Source: DASUBV01 sp036501025 (GTDB lineage: Bacteria > Actinomycetota > Actinomycetes > Streptosporangiales > Streptosporangiaceae). From it: DNA of 64,000 nt. Location: the NCBI GenBank assembly GCA_036501025.1, contig DASYBB010000036.1, positions 23,344-87,343 on the forward strand. Direction: 5' to 3'. Below are positions 34,566-43,807 of this stretch, one piece after another (positions within the stretch are counted from its first letter, which is position 1; every line of letters starts with the position of its first letter). A program made the position numbers and the translations under genes. The notes below the pieces were generated by a model. That model was not told the DNA's origin, searched no databases, and worked only from the letters and a program-made list of their open reading frames with translations.

Positions 34566-37328
34566 ATGGAGTCGGCAGAGATCGCCCGCCGTTTCCTCAG
34601 CTTCTTCGAGCAGCGAGGGCACGTCGTGGTCCCCTCGGCCAGCCTGATCGCTGAGGACCCCACCCTGCTGCTGGTGAACGCGGGCATGGTGCCCTTCAAG
34701 CCGTATTTCCTGGGCCAGCGGCAGCTGCCCTGGCGGCGCGCCACCAGCGCGCAGAAGTGCGTGCGGACCCCGGACATCGACGAGGTGGGCAAGACCACCC
34801 GGCACGCCACGTTCTTCCAGATGATGGGGAACTTCTCATTCGGCGACTACTTCAAGGAAGGCGCCATCCCGTTCGCCTGGGAGCTGCTGACCAGCCCGGA
34901 GTCCAAGGGCGGATTCGGCTTTCCGGAGGACAAGCTGTGGGCGACCGTCTACCACGATGACGACGAGGCGGCCCGCATCTGGCGGGACGTGGTCGGCGTC
35001 CCGGAGAGCCGGATCCAGCGGCGCGGCCTGGCCGACAACTACTGGCACATGGGCGTGCCCGGCCCCGGCGGGCCCTGCTCGGAGATCTACTACGACCGCG
35101 GGCCGGAGTACGGCCGCGAGGGCGGGCCCGAGGCGGACGAGGACCGCTACCTCGAGGTCTGGAACCTCGTCTTCATGCAGGAGACGCTCAGCGCCGTCCG
35201 CAGCAAGGTCGACTTCGACGTCACCGGCCCGCTGCCGTCGCGCAACATCGACACCGGCATGGGCCTGGAGCGGATGGCGATCCTGCTCCAGGGGGTCGAC
35301 AACATCTACGAGGTCGACACCATGTGGAAGGTGCTCGACCGGGCGGCCGAGCTGACCGAGCAGAAGTACGGCCGGGACCAGCGCGCCGACGTCTCGCTGC
35401 GCGTGGTCGCCGACCACGTGCGCGCGGCGGTCATGCTCGTCGCGGACGGGGTGACCCCGACCAACGAGGGGCGCGGCTACGTCCTGCGCCGGATCCTGCG
35501 CCGCACCATCCGCAACCTGCGGCTGCTGTCGGGCGCGCAGCGCGGCGGCGCGGGCGGCAGCGTGAGCCGCGGCGGCGCGGACGAGCGGTACATGCACGAC
35601 CTGTCCGCGGTCGCGATCAGCGCGCTCGGCGAGCAGTACGACGACCTGGTCCGCGACGCCCCGCAGATCCAGGCCATCATCGACGCCGAGGAGACGGCGT
35701 TCCTGTCCACGCTGCGCACCGGCACCGCGATCTTCGAGGCCGCGGTGGAGGAGACCAAGCGCGGCGGCGGCGAGTCGATCCGGGGCAGCCAGGCGTTCCA
35801 GCTGCACGACACCTACGGCTTCCCGATCGACCTGACCCTGGAGATGGCCGCGGAGCAGGGGCTGGCCGTCGACGAGACCGGGTTCCGCCGCCTGATGGCG
35901 GAGCAGCGGGACCGGGCCAAGGCCGACGCGGCGGGCAAGAAGACCGGCAACGCCGACATCTCGGCCTTCACGCAGATCCTGGAAGCGTCCGGCCGGGTCG
36001 CGTTCACCGGCTACGACGAGGTGGCGGGCGACGCGACGGTCATCGGCCTGCTCGCCGCCGGGGTCTCGGTGCCCGCGGCGGGCGCGGGCAGCCGAGTCGA
36101 CGTGGTGCTGGACCGGACCCCGTTCTACGCCGAGAGCGGCGGGCAGCTCGCCGACGCGGGCACGCTGACGGCCACCGGCAGCGGCGCGGGCGCGGGCGCC
36201 GTGGTCGAGGTGCAGGACGTCCAGGCGCCGCTGCCGGGGCTGATCGTGCACCGGTCCGTGGTGACCTCCGGCGAGCTGGTCGTCGGGACGCCGGTGCGGG
36301 CGGAAATCGACGTCGAGCGCCGCCGCGCGGTCTCCCGCGCGCACACCGCCACGCACCTGGTGCACCGCGCGTTCCGCGGCGCGCTCGGCGACTCCGCGGC
36401 CCAGGCGGGCTCTGAGAACGCGCCGGGCCGGTTCCGGTTCGACTTCACCGCCGTCGGGGCGGTGCCGCCCGCGGTGCTGCAGGAGGCGGAGGACGAGGTC
36501 AACCAGGTCCTCGTCAACGACCTGGAGGTCCGGGCGTTCCAGACCTCGATCGACGAGGCGCGGGCGATGGGCGCGCTGGCGCTGTTCGGCGAGAAGTACG
36601 GCGACCGGGTCCGGGTCGTGGAGGTCGGCGACTACTCGCGGGAGCTGTGCGGCGGCACCCACGTGGCCCGCTCCGGCAACCTCGGGCTGGTGAAGATCCT
36701 CGGTGAGTCATCGATCGGGTCCGGGGTGCGCCGCGTCGAGGCCCTCGTCGGCATCGACGCGTTCCGCTTCCTGGCCCGGGAGAGCCTGCTCGTCAGCCAG
36801 CTGAGCGAGCAGCTCAAGACGCGCCGCGAGGAGCTGCCCGAGCGGATCTCCTCGATCGTGACCAGGCTCCGCGACGCCGAGCGCGACCTGCAGCGCGCGC
36901 AGTCCGCGGAGCTGCTGGGCGGCGCGGGCGACCTGGCCCGCGACGCGGCCGACGCCGGCGGCGCGGCCTACGTCGCCCACCAGGTGCCCGATGGCACGGC
37001 GGCCGACGCGATCCGGAAGGTGGCACTGGACATCCGCGGCCGCCTGGCCCCCGAGCGCCCCGCCGTGGTCGTGGTGGCCGGCGTCCCGTCGGACCGGCCG
37101 ACGGTCGTCGTCGCCGTCAACGACGCCGCCCGTGCGCGCGGAATCAAGGCCGGGGCCCTGGTCGTGGCCGCGACCGGCGCGCTCGGCGGCCGGGGCGGCG
37201 GCAAGGACGACATCGCGCAGGGCGGGGGAGCGCCGCTCGGCGCCGGCACGGCATCAGCAATTGCCGAGTCCTTCCGCGTGGTGGCATCGGCTATTAAGGA
37301 CATAATGGTCAGTGGTGGCGTACTGTGA
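34566..37328 (+). CDS. alaS: Alanyl-tRNA synthetase
   Basis: Class II synthetase of 920 aa: catalytic core (FFEQRGHVVVPSASLI, MVPFKPYFLGQ, KCVRTPDIDEVG, FFQMMGNFSFGDYFKEGAI), editing domain with zinc residues in HTATHLVHRAF and CGGTHV, and a C-terminal oligomerisation (C-Ala, DHHA1-like) domain ending VSGGVL. ATG 34566 follows AAGGATGG. Complete, with the usual length. ruvX follows. Confidence 0.97.
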   Translation: MESAEIARRFLSFFEQRGHVVVPSASLIAEDPTLLLVNAGMVPFKPYFLGQRQLPWRRATSAQKCVRTPDIDEVGKTTRHATFFQMMGNFSFGDYFKEGAIPFAWELLTSPESKGGFGFPEDKLWATVYHDDDEAARIWRDVVGVPESRIQRRGLADNYWHMGVPGPGGPCSEIYYDRGPEYGREGGPEADEDRYLEVWNLVFMQETLSAVRSKVDFDVTGPLPSRNIDTGMGLERMAILLQGVDNIYEVDTMWKVLDRAAELTEQKYGRDQRADVSLRVVADHVRAAVMLVADGVTPTNEGRGYVLRRILRRTIRNLRLLSGAQRGGAGGSVSRGGADERYMHDLSAVAISALGEQYDDLVRDAPQIQAIIDAEETAFLSTLRTGTAIFEAAVEETKRGGGESIRGSQAFQLHDTYGFPIDLTLEMAAEQGLAVDETGFRRLMAEQRDRAKADAAGKKTGNADISAFTQILEASGRVAFTGYDEVAGDATVIGLLAAGVSVPAAGAGSRVDVVLDRTPFYAESGGQLADAGTLTATGSGAGAGAVVEVQDVQAPLPGLIVHRSVVTSGELVVGTPVRAEIDVERRRAVSRAHTATHLVHRAFRGALGDSAAQAGSENAPGRFRFDFTAVGAVPPAVLQEAEDEVNQVLVNDLEVRAFQTSIDEARAMGALALFGEKYGDRVRVVEVGDYSRELCGGTHVARSGNLGLVKILGESSIGSGVRRVEALVGIDAFRFLARESLLVSQLSEQLKTRREELPERISSIVTRLRDAERDLQRAQSAELLGGAGDLARDAADAGGAAYVAHQVPDGTAADAIRKVALDIRGRLAPERPAVVVVAGVPSDRPTVVVAVNDAARARGIKAGALVVAATGALGGRGGGKDDIAQGGGAPLGAGTASAIAESFRVVASAIKDIMVSGGVL

Positions 37329-37401
37329 GACCGTGCTGGCGCCTGTTTGTGTCCTGGATGAGACCTGCCTTGGTGAGGCACGCCTATCGAGGGACCTCTT
37401 G

Positions 37402-37884
37402 GTGAGGCCCGGCGTCCGGCTGGCCATCGATGTCGGCCTGGCCCGGATCGGCGTAGCCGGCTGCGATCCAGCCGGCCTGCTGGCGAGCCCGCTGGCGACC
37501 GTGCGCCGCGGCCGGGGCGACCTGGCCGAACTGGCCCGCCTGGCCGGGGAGCATGACGTCATCGAGGTGATCGCCGGCCTGCCGCGCGGCCTGTCCGGCG
37601 CGGAGGGCCAGTCGGCCGCCGACGCCCGCGGCTTCGCGGCGAAGCTGGCCGGGCTGGTCGCGCCGGTCCCGGTCCGGCTGGTTGACGAGCGTTTCACCAC
37701 GGTGCTGGCCCACGACGTGCTGCGGCTGGGCGGCCGGGACTCCCGCGCCCGCCGGTCCGTGGTCGACCAGGCGGCCGCGGCGCTGCTCCTGCAGACCGCC
37801 CTGGACACGGAGCGGGCGACCGGCCAGCCGCCCGGCGAGCTCGTCACGCCCGAGCCCCGCCCGGCCCACGGCGGTGCCCGGTGA
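37402..37884 (+). CDS. ruvX: Pre-16S rRNA processing nuclease RuvX (YqgF)
   Basis: RNase H-fold protein of 160 aa; starts RPGVRLAIDVGLARIGVAGCDP with the catalytic Asp, then GLPRGLSGAEG, VRLVDERFTT and the C-terminal acidic VDQAAAALLLQ. GTG 37402 selected because GAGGGA lies 7 nt before it and the conserved domain begins at once; the frame is open to 37312 inside alaS. Members mature the 16S 5-prime end. The stop overlaps the mltG start by 4 nt. Confidence 0.88.
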   Translation: MRPGVRLAIDVGLARIGVAGCDPAGLLASPLATVRRGRGDLAELARLAGEHDVIEVIAGLPRGLSGAEGQSAADARGFAAKLAGLVAPVPVRLVDERFTTVLAHDVLRLGGRDSRARRSVVDQAAAALLLQTALDTERATGQPPGELVTPEPRPAHGGAR

Positions 37885-40800
37885 CCCGCAACGACGGACC
37901 GGACGCCGGCTGGCCGGCCGCCCGGAGCCGGGGTGTCCGGGATGAGTACCTGCCCGAGGCGCAGCCGATCGCGCAGCCCCCGCGCGCGGCCCGGGTCGGC
38001 CGCCACGGCCGGCCGGGAGCACCGGACGCGCGCCCGGCCCCGGCCCCCGAGCCGCAGCCGGGCTACGCCTCGCCCGAGTACGGCCCGGCCGGGTACGGCG
38101 AGACCGGCTACGGCCAGTCCGGGTACGGCCAGGCGGATTACGGTCAGCCGAATTACGGCCAGCCGGGCTATGACCAGCCCGGCGCGGCGCAGCCGAACCA
38201 CGGCGCGAGCCATGACCCCTACGGCGGCCTGCCCGATGCCTACGGCCCGCCGGACCCGTACGGCACGCCCGATCCCTACGGCCCGCCCGGCTCGGCCGGC
38301 GCCAGCGGCCGGTCCGGGTCGCATGGCGTGCCGGGGCCGGGCTCGAACGGCTTCCCGGGCTCCAACGGCCTCCCCGGCTCGAGCGGCCTCCCCGGCTCGA
38401 GCGGCCTACCCGGCTCGAACGGGATGTCCGGTTCCGACGGCTTCCCCGGTTCCAACGGCCTGTCCGGTTCCAACGGCGTCCCGGGCTTGACCGGCCTTCC
38501 AGGATCGAGCGGCCCTCCAGGATCGAACGGTGTGTCCGGGTCGAACGGCGCGTCCGGGTCGAACGGCTTCTCCGGGCACGGCGACTCCGGCGCCTTCGGC
38601 CGGCCGGCCGGGTACGGCGACACCGGCGCCTACGGCCCCGTCGACCCGTACGGACCCCCGGCCGGGCACGAGCCGCCCGAGACCTACAGCCAGCCCGGTG
38701 CCTACGGCCCGAGCTCCGGGCCGGGCGCCGCCCGCCCCGGCCAGGACGGCTCCTACGGCGCAGCGGGTGCCTACGGGTCAGCCGACACCTACGCCAGCGA
38801 CAGCGGCGACGGCTGGCCGGGTGCGGCCCGGGAGCGCGGCGGCCGCCACGGCCGGCCCGCCGGCCCCGCGGACGGCCCGGCCGGCTCCACCGGGCGGGCG
38901 GACGCCTACGGGGCTGGCACATCCGCCTACGGCAGTCCCGGCTATGACACGCCCGGCTACGACACCCCCGGCTACGACACCCCGGCCCGCGGCGGCGCCG
39001 CTTACGACACCGGCGGGTTCGGCCCGGACGCCGCCGCGCGGATCGCCGGGCACGGCGCCCCGGACCCCTACGGCCCGCCCGATCCGTACCGCACGCCGGG
39101 CGGCTACGGGTCCGGGCAGTTCCCGCGGCCCGGCGACCACACCGGCCCGCTGCCCGCCAGCCCGCTGGCCGCCGGCCCGCTGCCCCGCAGCGGCCCCCAG
39201 GACCGCAGCGGCCCCCAGGACCGATTGCTCCGCCCGGACCCGCTGCGGCCCGATCAGACCGGCCCGCTGCAGCGCTCGGGCCCGCAGGGCTGGGCCGCCG
39301 TCCCGCCCGACCAGAGCGGTCCCCAGTACCAGGCAGGCGCCGAGCTGCAGCAGGGCTACCAGACCGGGCCGCAGGACCGCACGGACTCCCGGCCCTGGAC
39401 CGGCCCGCAGGACCCGTGGGCCGGCCAGCCCGGTCACACCGGCCCGCAGCGGGCGCCCGGCCAGCCGGGCCACACCGGCCCGCAGGGCGCCATCGGCCGG
39501 CCCGGCCGCCTCGACGAGCGCCGCCCGGACGAGCGCCATCCCGACGACTTCCGCTCGCCCCGCGACCCGTACCTGCCGCCCGGCGGCACCGGCGAGCGCC
39601 CCGCCCCGCCCGGCAGCAACGGCAGCAACGGCGCCAACGGCCGCGCCGACAGCGTCTTCACGCCGGCCCGCCCGCTGCCGTCGACGCCCTACGACGACAA
39701 CAGCATGCCTGGCCGCGACCGCTTCGGCAGCCCCGACCCGTTCGGCCGCGCCGACCCCTACGACAGCCACCCCTCGCTGCCAGGGCTGCCCGTCGCCGCG
39801 GGCCCGGGCGGCCGCAACGACCCGTTCCGGTGGCAGCCGCCCGCCGAGCCCGGCGACAGCCACCCCGGCGCCCACCCCGACGAGGAAAGCACGGCCCTGT
39901 GGCGCAACGGCCGTCCCGTCGGCCGCCCGGCCGTCCCGGCCGGCTTCCCGGCCGCCGATTTCAGCGCCATCCCCGACGAGGCCTCCCCGACCGGCCGGCT
40001 CGAGGCCGACGACGAGCCGCTGGACGAGGCGCCCCCGTGGGCCCCGCGGGGCGGCGCGCAGCCAGTCCCGGACCCCGACCAGGACTCCCCGGACTGGGCC
40101 GACGGCGAGCGGCACCCCGGGTTCTTCAAGGGCTTCGGCGAGGACGAGAACGTCGACCCGCCCAAGCGCCGCCGCGGCCGGTGGGTCGCTCCGCTGATCT
40201 CGCTGGTCGTCATCTTCGGCCTGATCGGGACGGGCGGCGGCATCTTCATCCACATCTACTCGGCCGCCCACGCCAACTACACCGGCGCGGGCACGGGCGA
40301 GGTCGACTTCCTGGTCAAGCCCGGCGACAACGCGACCGTGCTGGCCCCCCGGCTGATCAAGGCCGGAGTGATCAAGGCCGCGGACCCGTTTGTCGCCGCC
40401 GCCAAGCAGAGCGCGAACTCCGCCGGCCTGACCCCCGGAACGTTCCGGCTACATAAGCGGATGAACGCCACCCTGGCCTGGAACCTGCTGGTCAGCCCCA
40501 GCTCCCGGATCCAGACCGAGGTCGTCGTCCCGCCCGGCCTGCGGGCCACCAGCCTGCTCAAGCTGATGGCCAAGGACTCGGGCAAGCCGCTGAGCCAGTT
40601 CCAGCAGGCCTACCAGGACACCGCCGCGCTCGGCCTGCCGTCGTTCGCCAACGGCAATCCGGAGGGGTACTTCTACCCGGCCACCTACGACTTCCCGCCG
40701 GGCACCACGCCGGCCCAGATGCTGCACGCCATGGTGGCGATGTTCATCCAGCAGACCAACAGCATCGGCCTGGCCGCGTCCGCCAAGAAGGCCCAGTTCA

Positions 40801-41216
40801 CCGAGGAACAGGTGATCACCGAGGCGAGCCTGCTGGAAGCCGAGGTCGATCCCCAGGACTACGGCAAGGCCGCCCGGACCATCGACAACCGGCTGAACCA
40901 CCTGCCCGCGCCGATCCCGCTCCAGCTGGACAGCACCGTGCTGTATGCGCTGCACATCACCGGCTTCAGCCTGACCAAGTCCCAGCTCGCGGTGAAGTCC
41001 CCGTACAACACGTTCCTGCACGCCGGGCTGCCGCCCGGCCCGATCGACTCGCCGGGGGTGAACGCGATCAACGCCGTGCTGCACCCGCCCCACGGCAACT
41101 GGATCTACTTCGTCACCATCGACCCGAAGACGGGCCTGACCAAGTTCACCAACAGCGCCGCCCAGTTCAACATCTGGGTGGCGCAGAGCAACAAGAACAT
41201 CGCGAACGGGACCTGA
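37881..41216 (+). CDS. mltG: Endolytic murein transglycosylase MltG with giant disordered N-terminus
   Basis: Protein of 1111 aa, about three times the E. coli length. Residues 1 to about 765 are predicted cytoplasmic and disordered: Tyr-Gly-Gln repeats (GYGQSGYGQADYGQ), a collagen-like run of Gly-X-Y triplets (nt about 38335-38590), then Gly/Pro/Tyr-rich sequence. A membrane helix lies at about 768-792 (APLISLVVIFGLIGTGG), followed by the YceG lytic domain outside. The catalytic Glu is E986 in EASLLEAEV, with YNTFLHAGLPPGPIDSPG downstream. MltG cleaves nascent glycan strands. Position after ruvX and before aroE is conserved. GTG start overlaps ruvX. Confidence 0.93.
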   Translation: MTRNDGPDAGWPAARSRGVRDEYLPEAQPIAQPPRAARVGRHGRPGAPDARPAPAPEPQPGYASPEYGPAGYGETGYGQSGYGQADYGQPNYGQPGYDQPGAAQPNHGASHDPYGGLPDAYGPPDPYGTPDPYGPPGSAGASGRSGSHGVPGPGSNGFPGSNGLPGSSGLPGSSGLPGSNGMSGSDGFPGSNGLSGSNGVPGLTGLPGSSGPPGSNGVSGSNGASGSNGFSGHGDSGAFGRPAGYGDTGAYGPVDPYGPPAGHEPPETYSQPGAYGPSSGPGAARPGQDGSYGAAGAYGSADTYASDSGDGWPGAARERGGRHGRPAGPADGPAGSTGRADAYGAGTSAYGSPGYDTPGYDTPGYDTPARGGAAYDTGGFGPDAAARIAGHGAPDPYGPPDPYRTPGGYGSGQFPRPGDHTGPLPASPLAAGPLPRSGPQDRSGPQDRLLRPDPLRPDQTGPLQRSGPQGWAAVPPDQSGPQYQAGAELQQGYQTGPQDRTDSRPWTGPQDPWAGQPGHTGPQRAPGQPGHTGPQGAIGRPGRLDERRPDERHPDDFRSPRDPYLPPGGTGERPAPPGSNGSNGANGRADSVFTPARPLPSTPYDDNSMPGRDRFGSPDPFGRADPYDSHPSLPGLPVAAGPGGRNDPFRWQPPAEPGDSHPGAHPDEESTALWRNGRPVGRPAVPAGFPAADFSAIPDEASPTGRLEADDEPLDEAPPWAPRGGAQPVPDPDQDSPDWADGERHPGFFKGFGEDENVDPPKRRRGRWVAPLISLVVIFGLIGTGGGIFIHIYSAAHANYTGAGTGEVDFLVKPGDNATVLAPRLIKAGVIKAADPFVAAAKQSANSAGLTPGTFRLHKRMNATLAWNLLVSPSSRIQTEVVVPPGLRATSLLKLMAKDSGKPLSQFQQAYQDTAALGLPSFANGNPEGYFYPATYDFPPGTTPAQMLHAMVAMFIQQTNSIGLAASAKKAQFTEEQVITEASLLEAEVDPQDYGKAARTIDNRLNHLPAPIPLQLDSTVLYALHITGFSLTKSQLAVKSPYNTFLHAGLPPGPIDSPGVNAINAVLHPPHGNWIYFVTIDPKTGLTKFTNSAAQFNIWVAQSNKNIANGT

Positions 41217-41220
41217 CGAG

Positions 41221-42063
41221 GTGCCCGCCTCCCCGCCGGCGGCGCGGCGGGCCGCCGTCCTCGGCGCGCCCATCGCGCACTCCCTGTCGCCCGTGCTGCA
41301 CAACGCCGCCTACGCCGCGCTCGGCCTGGACGGCTGGAAGTACGAGGCGATCGAGTGCGACGCGCCCGGCCTGCCCGCCCTGCTGGACTCCCTCGACGGC
41401 GACTGGGCCGGGCTGTCCCTGACCATGCCGCTCAAGCGGGCCGTGCTGCCGCTGCTGGACGGGGCCGAGCCCCTGGTGACCCAGGTCGGCGGGGCGAACA
41501 CGGTGATCCTCGGAGCCGCGGGCCGCCAGGGCTTCAACACCGACGTGCCCGGCATGATCGCCACGCTGGCCGGGGCCGGCGTCACGCAGGTGCCCGACGC
41601 CCTGGTCCTCGGCGCCGGCGCCACCGCCTGCGCGGCCCTGGCCGCGCTGCACGGCATCGGCACCCGGCAGGCGGCCGTGGCCGTCCGGGACCCGGCCACG
41701 GCCGGGCCGCTGCTGGCCGTCGCCGAGCGCCTGGGCCTGGCCGCCCGGCTGGTCGAGTTCGGGGCGGACCCCGGCGAGCCCGGGCGGCAGCTGCTGATAT
41801 CGACCGTCCCGTCCGGAGCGGCCGACATTTACGCAGAACGGATCGTGTCCGGGACCCTCGCTCCCCGCGCCGTCGTCGACGTGGTGTACTACCCGTGGCC
41901 GACCCGGCTGGCCGCCGCCGCCGAGCAGGCCGGCGTCGCGGTGGCCGGCGGGTTCGAGCTGCTCCTGCACCAGGCCACCGGCCAGGTCAGGCTGATGACC
42001 GGGCGGGACGCCCCGGCCGCGGCGATGCGGGCAGCGGGCCGGGCCGCGCTGGCGCGCCGCTAG
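41221..42063 (+). CDS. aroE: Shikimate dehydrogenase
   Basis: NADP-dependent reduction of 3-dehydroshikimate to shikimate (aromatic amino acid pathway). Protein of 280 aa: substrate site GAPIAHSLSPVLHNAAY, catalytic Lys in LTMPLKRAV, GGANTVIL then FNTDVPGM, nucleotide loop LGAGATACAALAAL, and terminal FELLLHQATGQVRLMTG. GTG 41221 begins 4 nt after mltG. Complete. Confidence 0.95.
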   Translation: MPASPPAARRAAVLGAPIAHSLSPVLHNAAYAALGLDGWKYEAIECDAPGLPALLDSLDGDWAGLSLTMPLKRAVLPLLDGAEPLVTQVGGANTVILGAAGRQGFNTDVPGMIATLAGAGVTQVPDALVLGAGATACAALAALHGIGTRQAAVAVRDPATAGPLLAVAERLGLAARLVEFGADPGEPGRQLLISTVPSGAADIYAERIVSGTLAPRAVVDVVYYPWPTRLAAAAEQAGVAVAGGFELLLHQATGQVRLMTGRDAPAAAMRAAGRAALARR

Positions 42064-42390
42064 CATTCCGGGGCAAATACCACGGCTGCGGCCGCGCGGG
42101 AATACCGAGGGGCCCCCAAGTGCGTTATTGTTGGCTGACAACCAAGCTCAGCGTGTGCACGACGGCATGCCGGGCATGCAAGCGGAGGACCACCTCGGCC
42201 GCCTCCCACCTAGCTGGCTCACGCCGGCGGGTTCATTGCCGGCCGGCCTCACCGCCGGCAGGCAGTCAGCCAGCTCACAAGGCGGGCTGAACAGGCCGGG
42301 CGCACTTGTGCGGGCTCGCTCACGGGCCGGCGGGGTGCGCTGCGGGTACCCCGGCCAGGGCCAGCGACCCGGGCGGGTCCCGCTTCTGGT

Positions 42391-42417
42391 GGCCCCGCAG
42401 GCAAGGCGTGCGGGGCC
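42391..42417 (+). terminator. Strong hairpin in the infC leader (terminator or attenuator)
   Basis: GGCCCCGCA and TGCGGGGCC pair perfectly over 9 bp around a 9-nt loop, followed by TTCTGC. It sits 114 nt before infC inside the 468-bp gap after aroE, so it could end aroE transcription or attenuate infC. A 13-bp direct repeat GCATTCCGGGGCA flanks the region (42063-42075 and 42422-42434). I see no gene in the gap. Confidence 0.55.
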
Positions 42418-42514
42418 TTCTGCATTCCGGGGCAGTGCTTCTAGGAGCACCGCGTCAGGGGGCAGGGGGCCAGGCAGGTCCCCGCGCCGGGAACGTCCCG
42501 GCGTAGGAGAACAG

Positions 42515-42531
42515 GTGACACTGGAGGTCAC
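42515..42531 (+). promoter_or_regulatory. Small hairpin covering the infC ribosome-binding site
   Basis: GTGAC and GTCAC arms enclose ACTGGAG, so the SD core GGAGGT (42523-42528) lies in the loop and right arm. It ends one base before the proposed AUC start. With such a start codon this suggests translational control of IF3; this is inference. Confidence 0.4.
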
Positions 42532-43752
42532 ATCAGCACCGAACCACGTATTAATGAGCGCATTCGCGTTCCCGAGGTGCGACTCGTCGGCCCGGCCGGC
42601 GAGCAGATCGGTATCGTCGCCATCAACGACGCGCTCCGGCTAGCCCAGGAGTCTGATCTCGATCTGGTCGAGGTCGCGCCCACTGCGCGCCCGCCCGTGG
42701 CCAAGCTCATGGACTACGGCAAGTTCAAGTACGAGTCCGCGCTCAAGGCCCGGGAATCGCGCAAGAACCAGGCGCAGACGGTCATCAAGGAGATCAAGCT
42801 CCGGCCCAAGATCGACCCGCACGACTACGGCACCAAGCGGGGCCACGTCGAGCGGTTCCTCAAGGCGGGGGACAAGGTCAAGGTGACCATCATGTTCCGC
42901 GGGCGCGAGCAGTCCCGGCCGGAGCTCGGCTACAAGCTGCTGCAGCGGCTGGCCGGCGACGTCGACGAGCTCGGCTTCGTCGAGGCCGCGCCGAAGCAGG
43001 ACGGCCGGAACATGATCATGGTGATCGGGCCGCACAAGCGGAAGGCCGAGACGAAGTCGACTGAGCCGGAGGCCGACCCGAAGACGGAGCACAGCGCCGC
43101 CGCCGCCCGGGCCGAGCGCCAGGAGGCCCGGGCCGCCGCGATCAGCGCGCAGTCCGAGGCGGTCGCCGCCGCGAAGCCCGCCGAGCCCGAGACGCCGGTG
43201 TTCACCCGCCGGGCCACGCCGCCGCCGTCGGACACGCAGGCCCCGCCCGCCTCGGCGCGCCCGGCCAGCTCGCGCCCGTCCGGCTCCGGCTACGCGGGCA
43301 GCTCGCCGCGGCCGGCCGGCTCGGGTTACGCGGGCAGCTCGCCGCGCCCGGCCAGCTCGGGTGCCGCGGGCGGTGCCCCGCGCACGCCCGCGCCGAGCGC
43401 CGGCTCCCGGCCGACGGGCGCGCCGCGCCCGTCGGCGCCGCGTCCGGCCGGGCCGCCGCGCCCGGCGGGCACCGGCAGCACGGTTCCGGGCAGCTCGGGC
43501 TCCGGCAGCGACAGCGCGGCTGACCGCCCGGCCAGCTCGGGCAGCTCGGGCACGGGCGGTTCCGGTCCGGCCAGTTCCGGTCCGGCCGCGCCCCGGCCCG
43601 CCGCGCCGCGGCCGGGTGCGCCGCGTCCGGCACCGCCGCGCCCGGGCCCGCCCCGGCCGACCGCGCCGCGGCCGCGCCCGGTCAGCCCGGTCCCGGCCCA
43701 GCGCGCCGATACCGATGAGGGAGCTGCGAAGCCAGCCGACCCGGCCGATTAA
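42532..43752 (+). CDS. infC: Translation initiation factor IF-3 with long Pro/Ala/Ser tail
   Basis: IF3 binds the 30S subunit and checks the start codon. The conserved N-terminus STEPRINERIRVPEVRLVG is encoded from 42535, but the codon before it is ATC (42532) and no ATG, GTG or TTG lies upstream in frame close by; the first standard start (GTG 42577) would remove 15 conserved residues. An AUC start is therefore proposed, as E. coli infC uses AUU. The IF3 N- and C-domains span residues 1 to about 180 (LMDYGKFKYE, IKLRPKIDPHDY, GRNMIMVIGPHK). Residues about 190-406 are a Pro/Ala/Ser/Arg-rich tail, roughly doubling the protein. Confidence 0.9.
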   Translation: MSTEPRINERIRVPEVRLVGPAGEQIGIVAINDALRLAQESDLDLVEVAPTARPPVAKLMDYGKFKYESALKARESRKNQAQTVIKEIKLRPKIDPHDYGTKRGHVERFLKAGDKVKVTIMFRGREQSRPELGYKLLQRLAGDVDELGFVEAAPKQDGRNMIMVIGPHKRKAETKSTEPEADPKTEHSAAAARAERQEARAAAISAQSEAVAAAKPAEPETPVFTRRATPPPSDTQAPPASARPASSRPSGSGYAGSSPRPAGSGYAGSSPRPASSGAAGGAPRTPAPSAGSRPTGAPRPSAPRPAGPPRPAGTGSTVPGSSGSGSDSAADRPASSGSSGTGGSGPASSGPAAPRPAAPRPGAPRPAPPRPGPPRPTAPRPRPVSPVPAQRADTDEGAAKPADPAD

Positions 43753-43807
43753 CAGGACGGGCAGGCACCGGCAGGCCGACGGCCACGCCGACCTGCCGTG
43801 ACACAGC

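Noticed and set aside
42064..42531. Possible small gene in the infC leader
   Set aside because: Frames here lack ribosome sites and conserved sequence; stems and direct repeats better explain the region.
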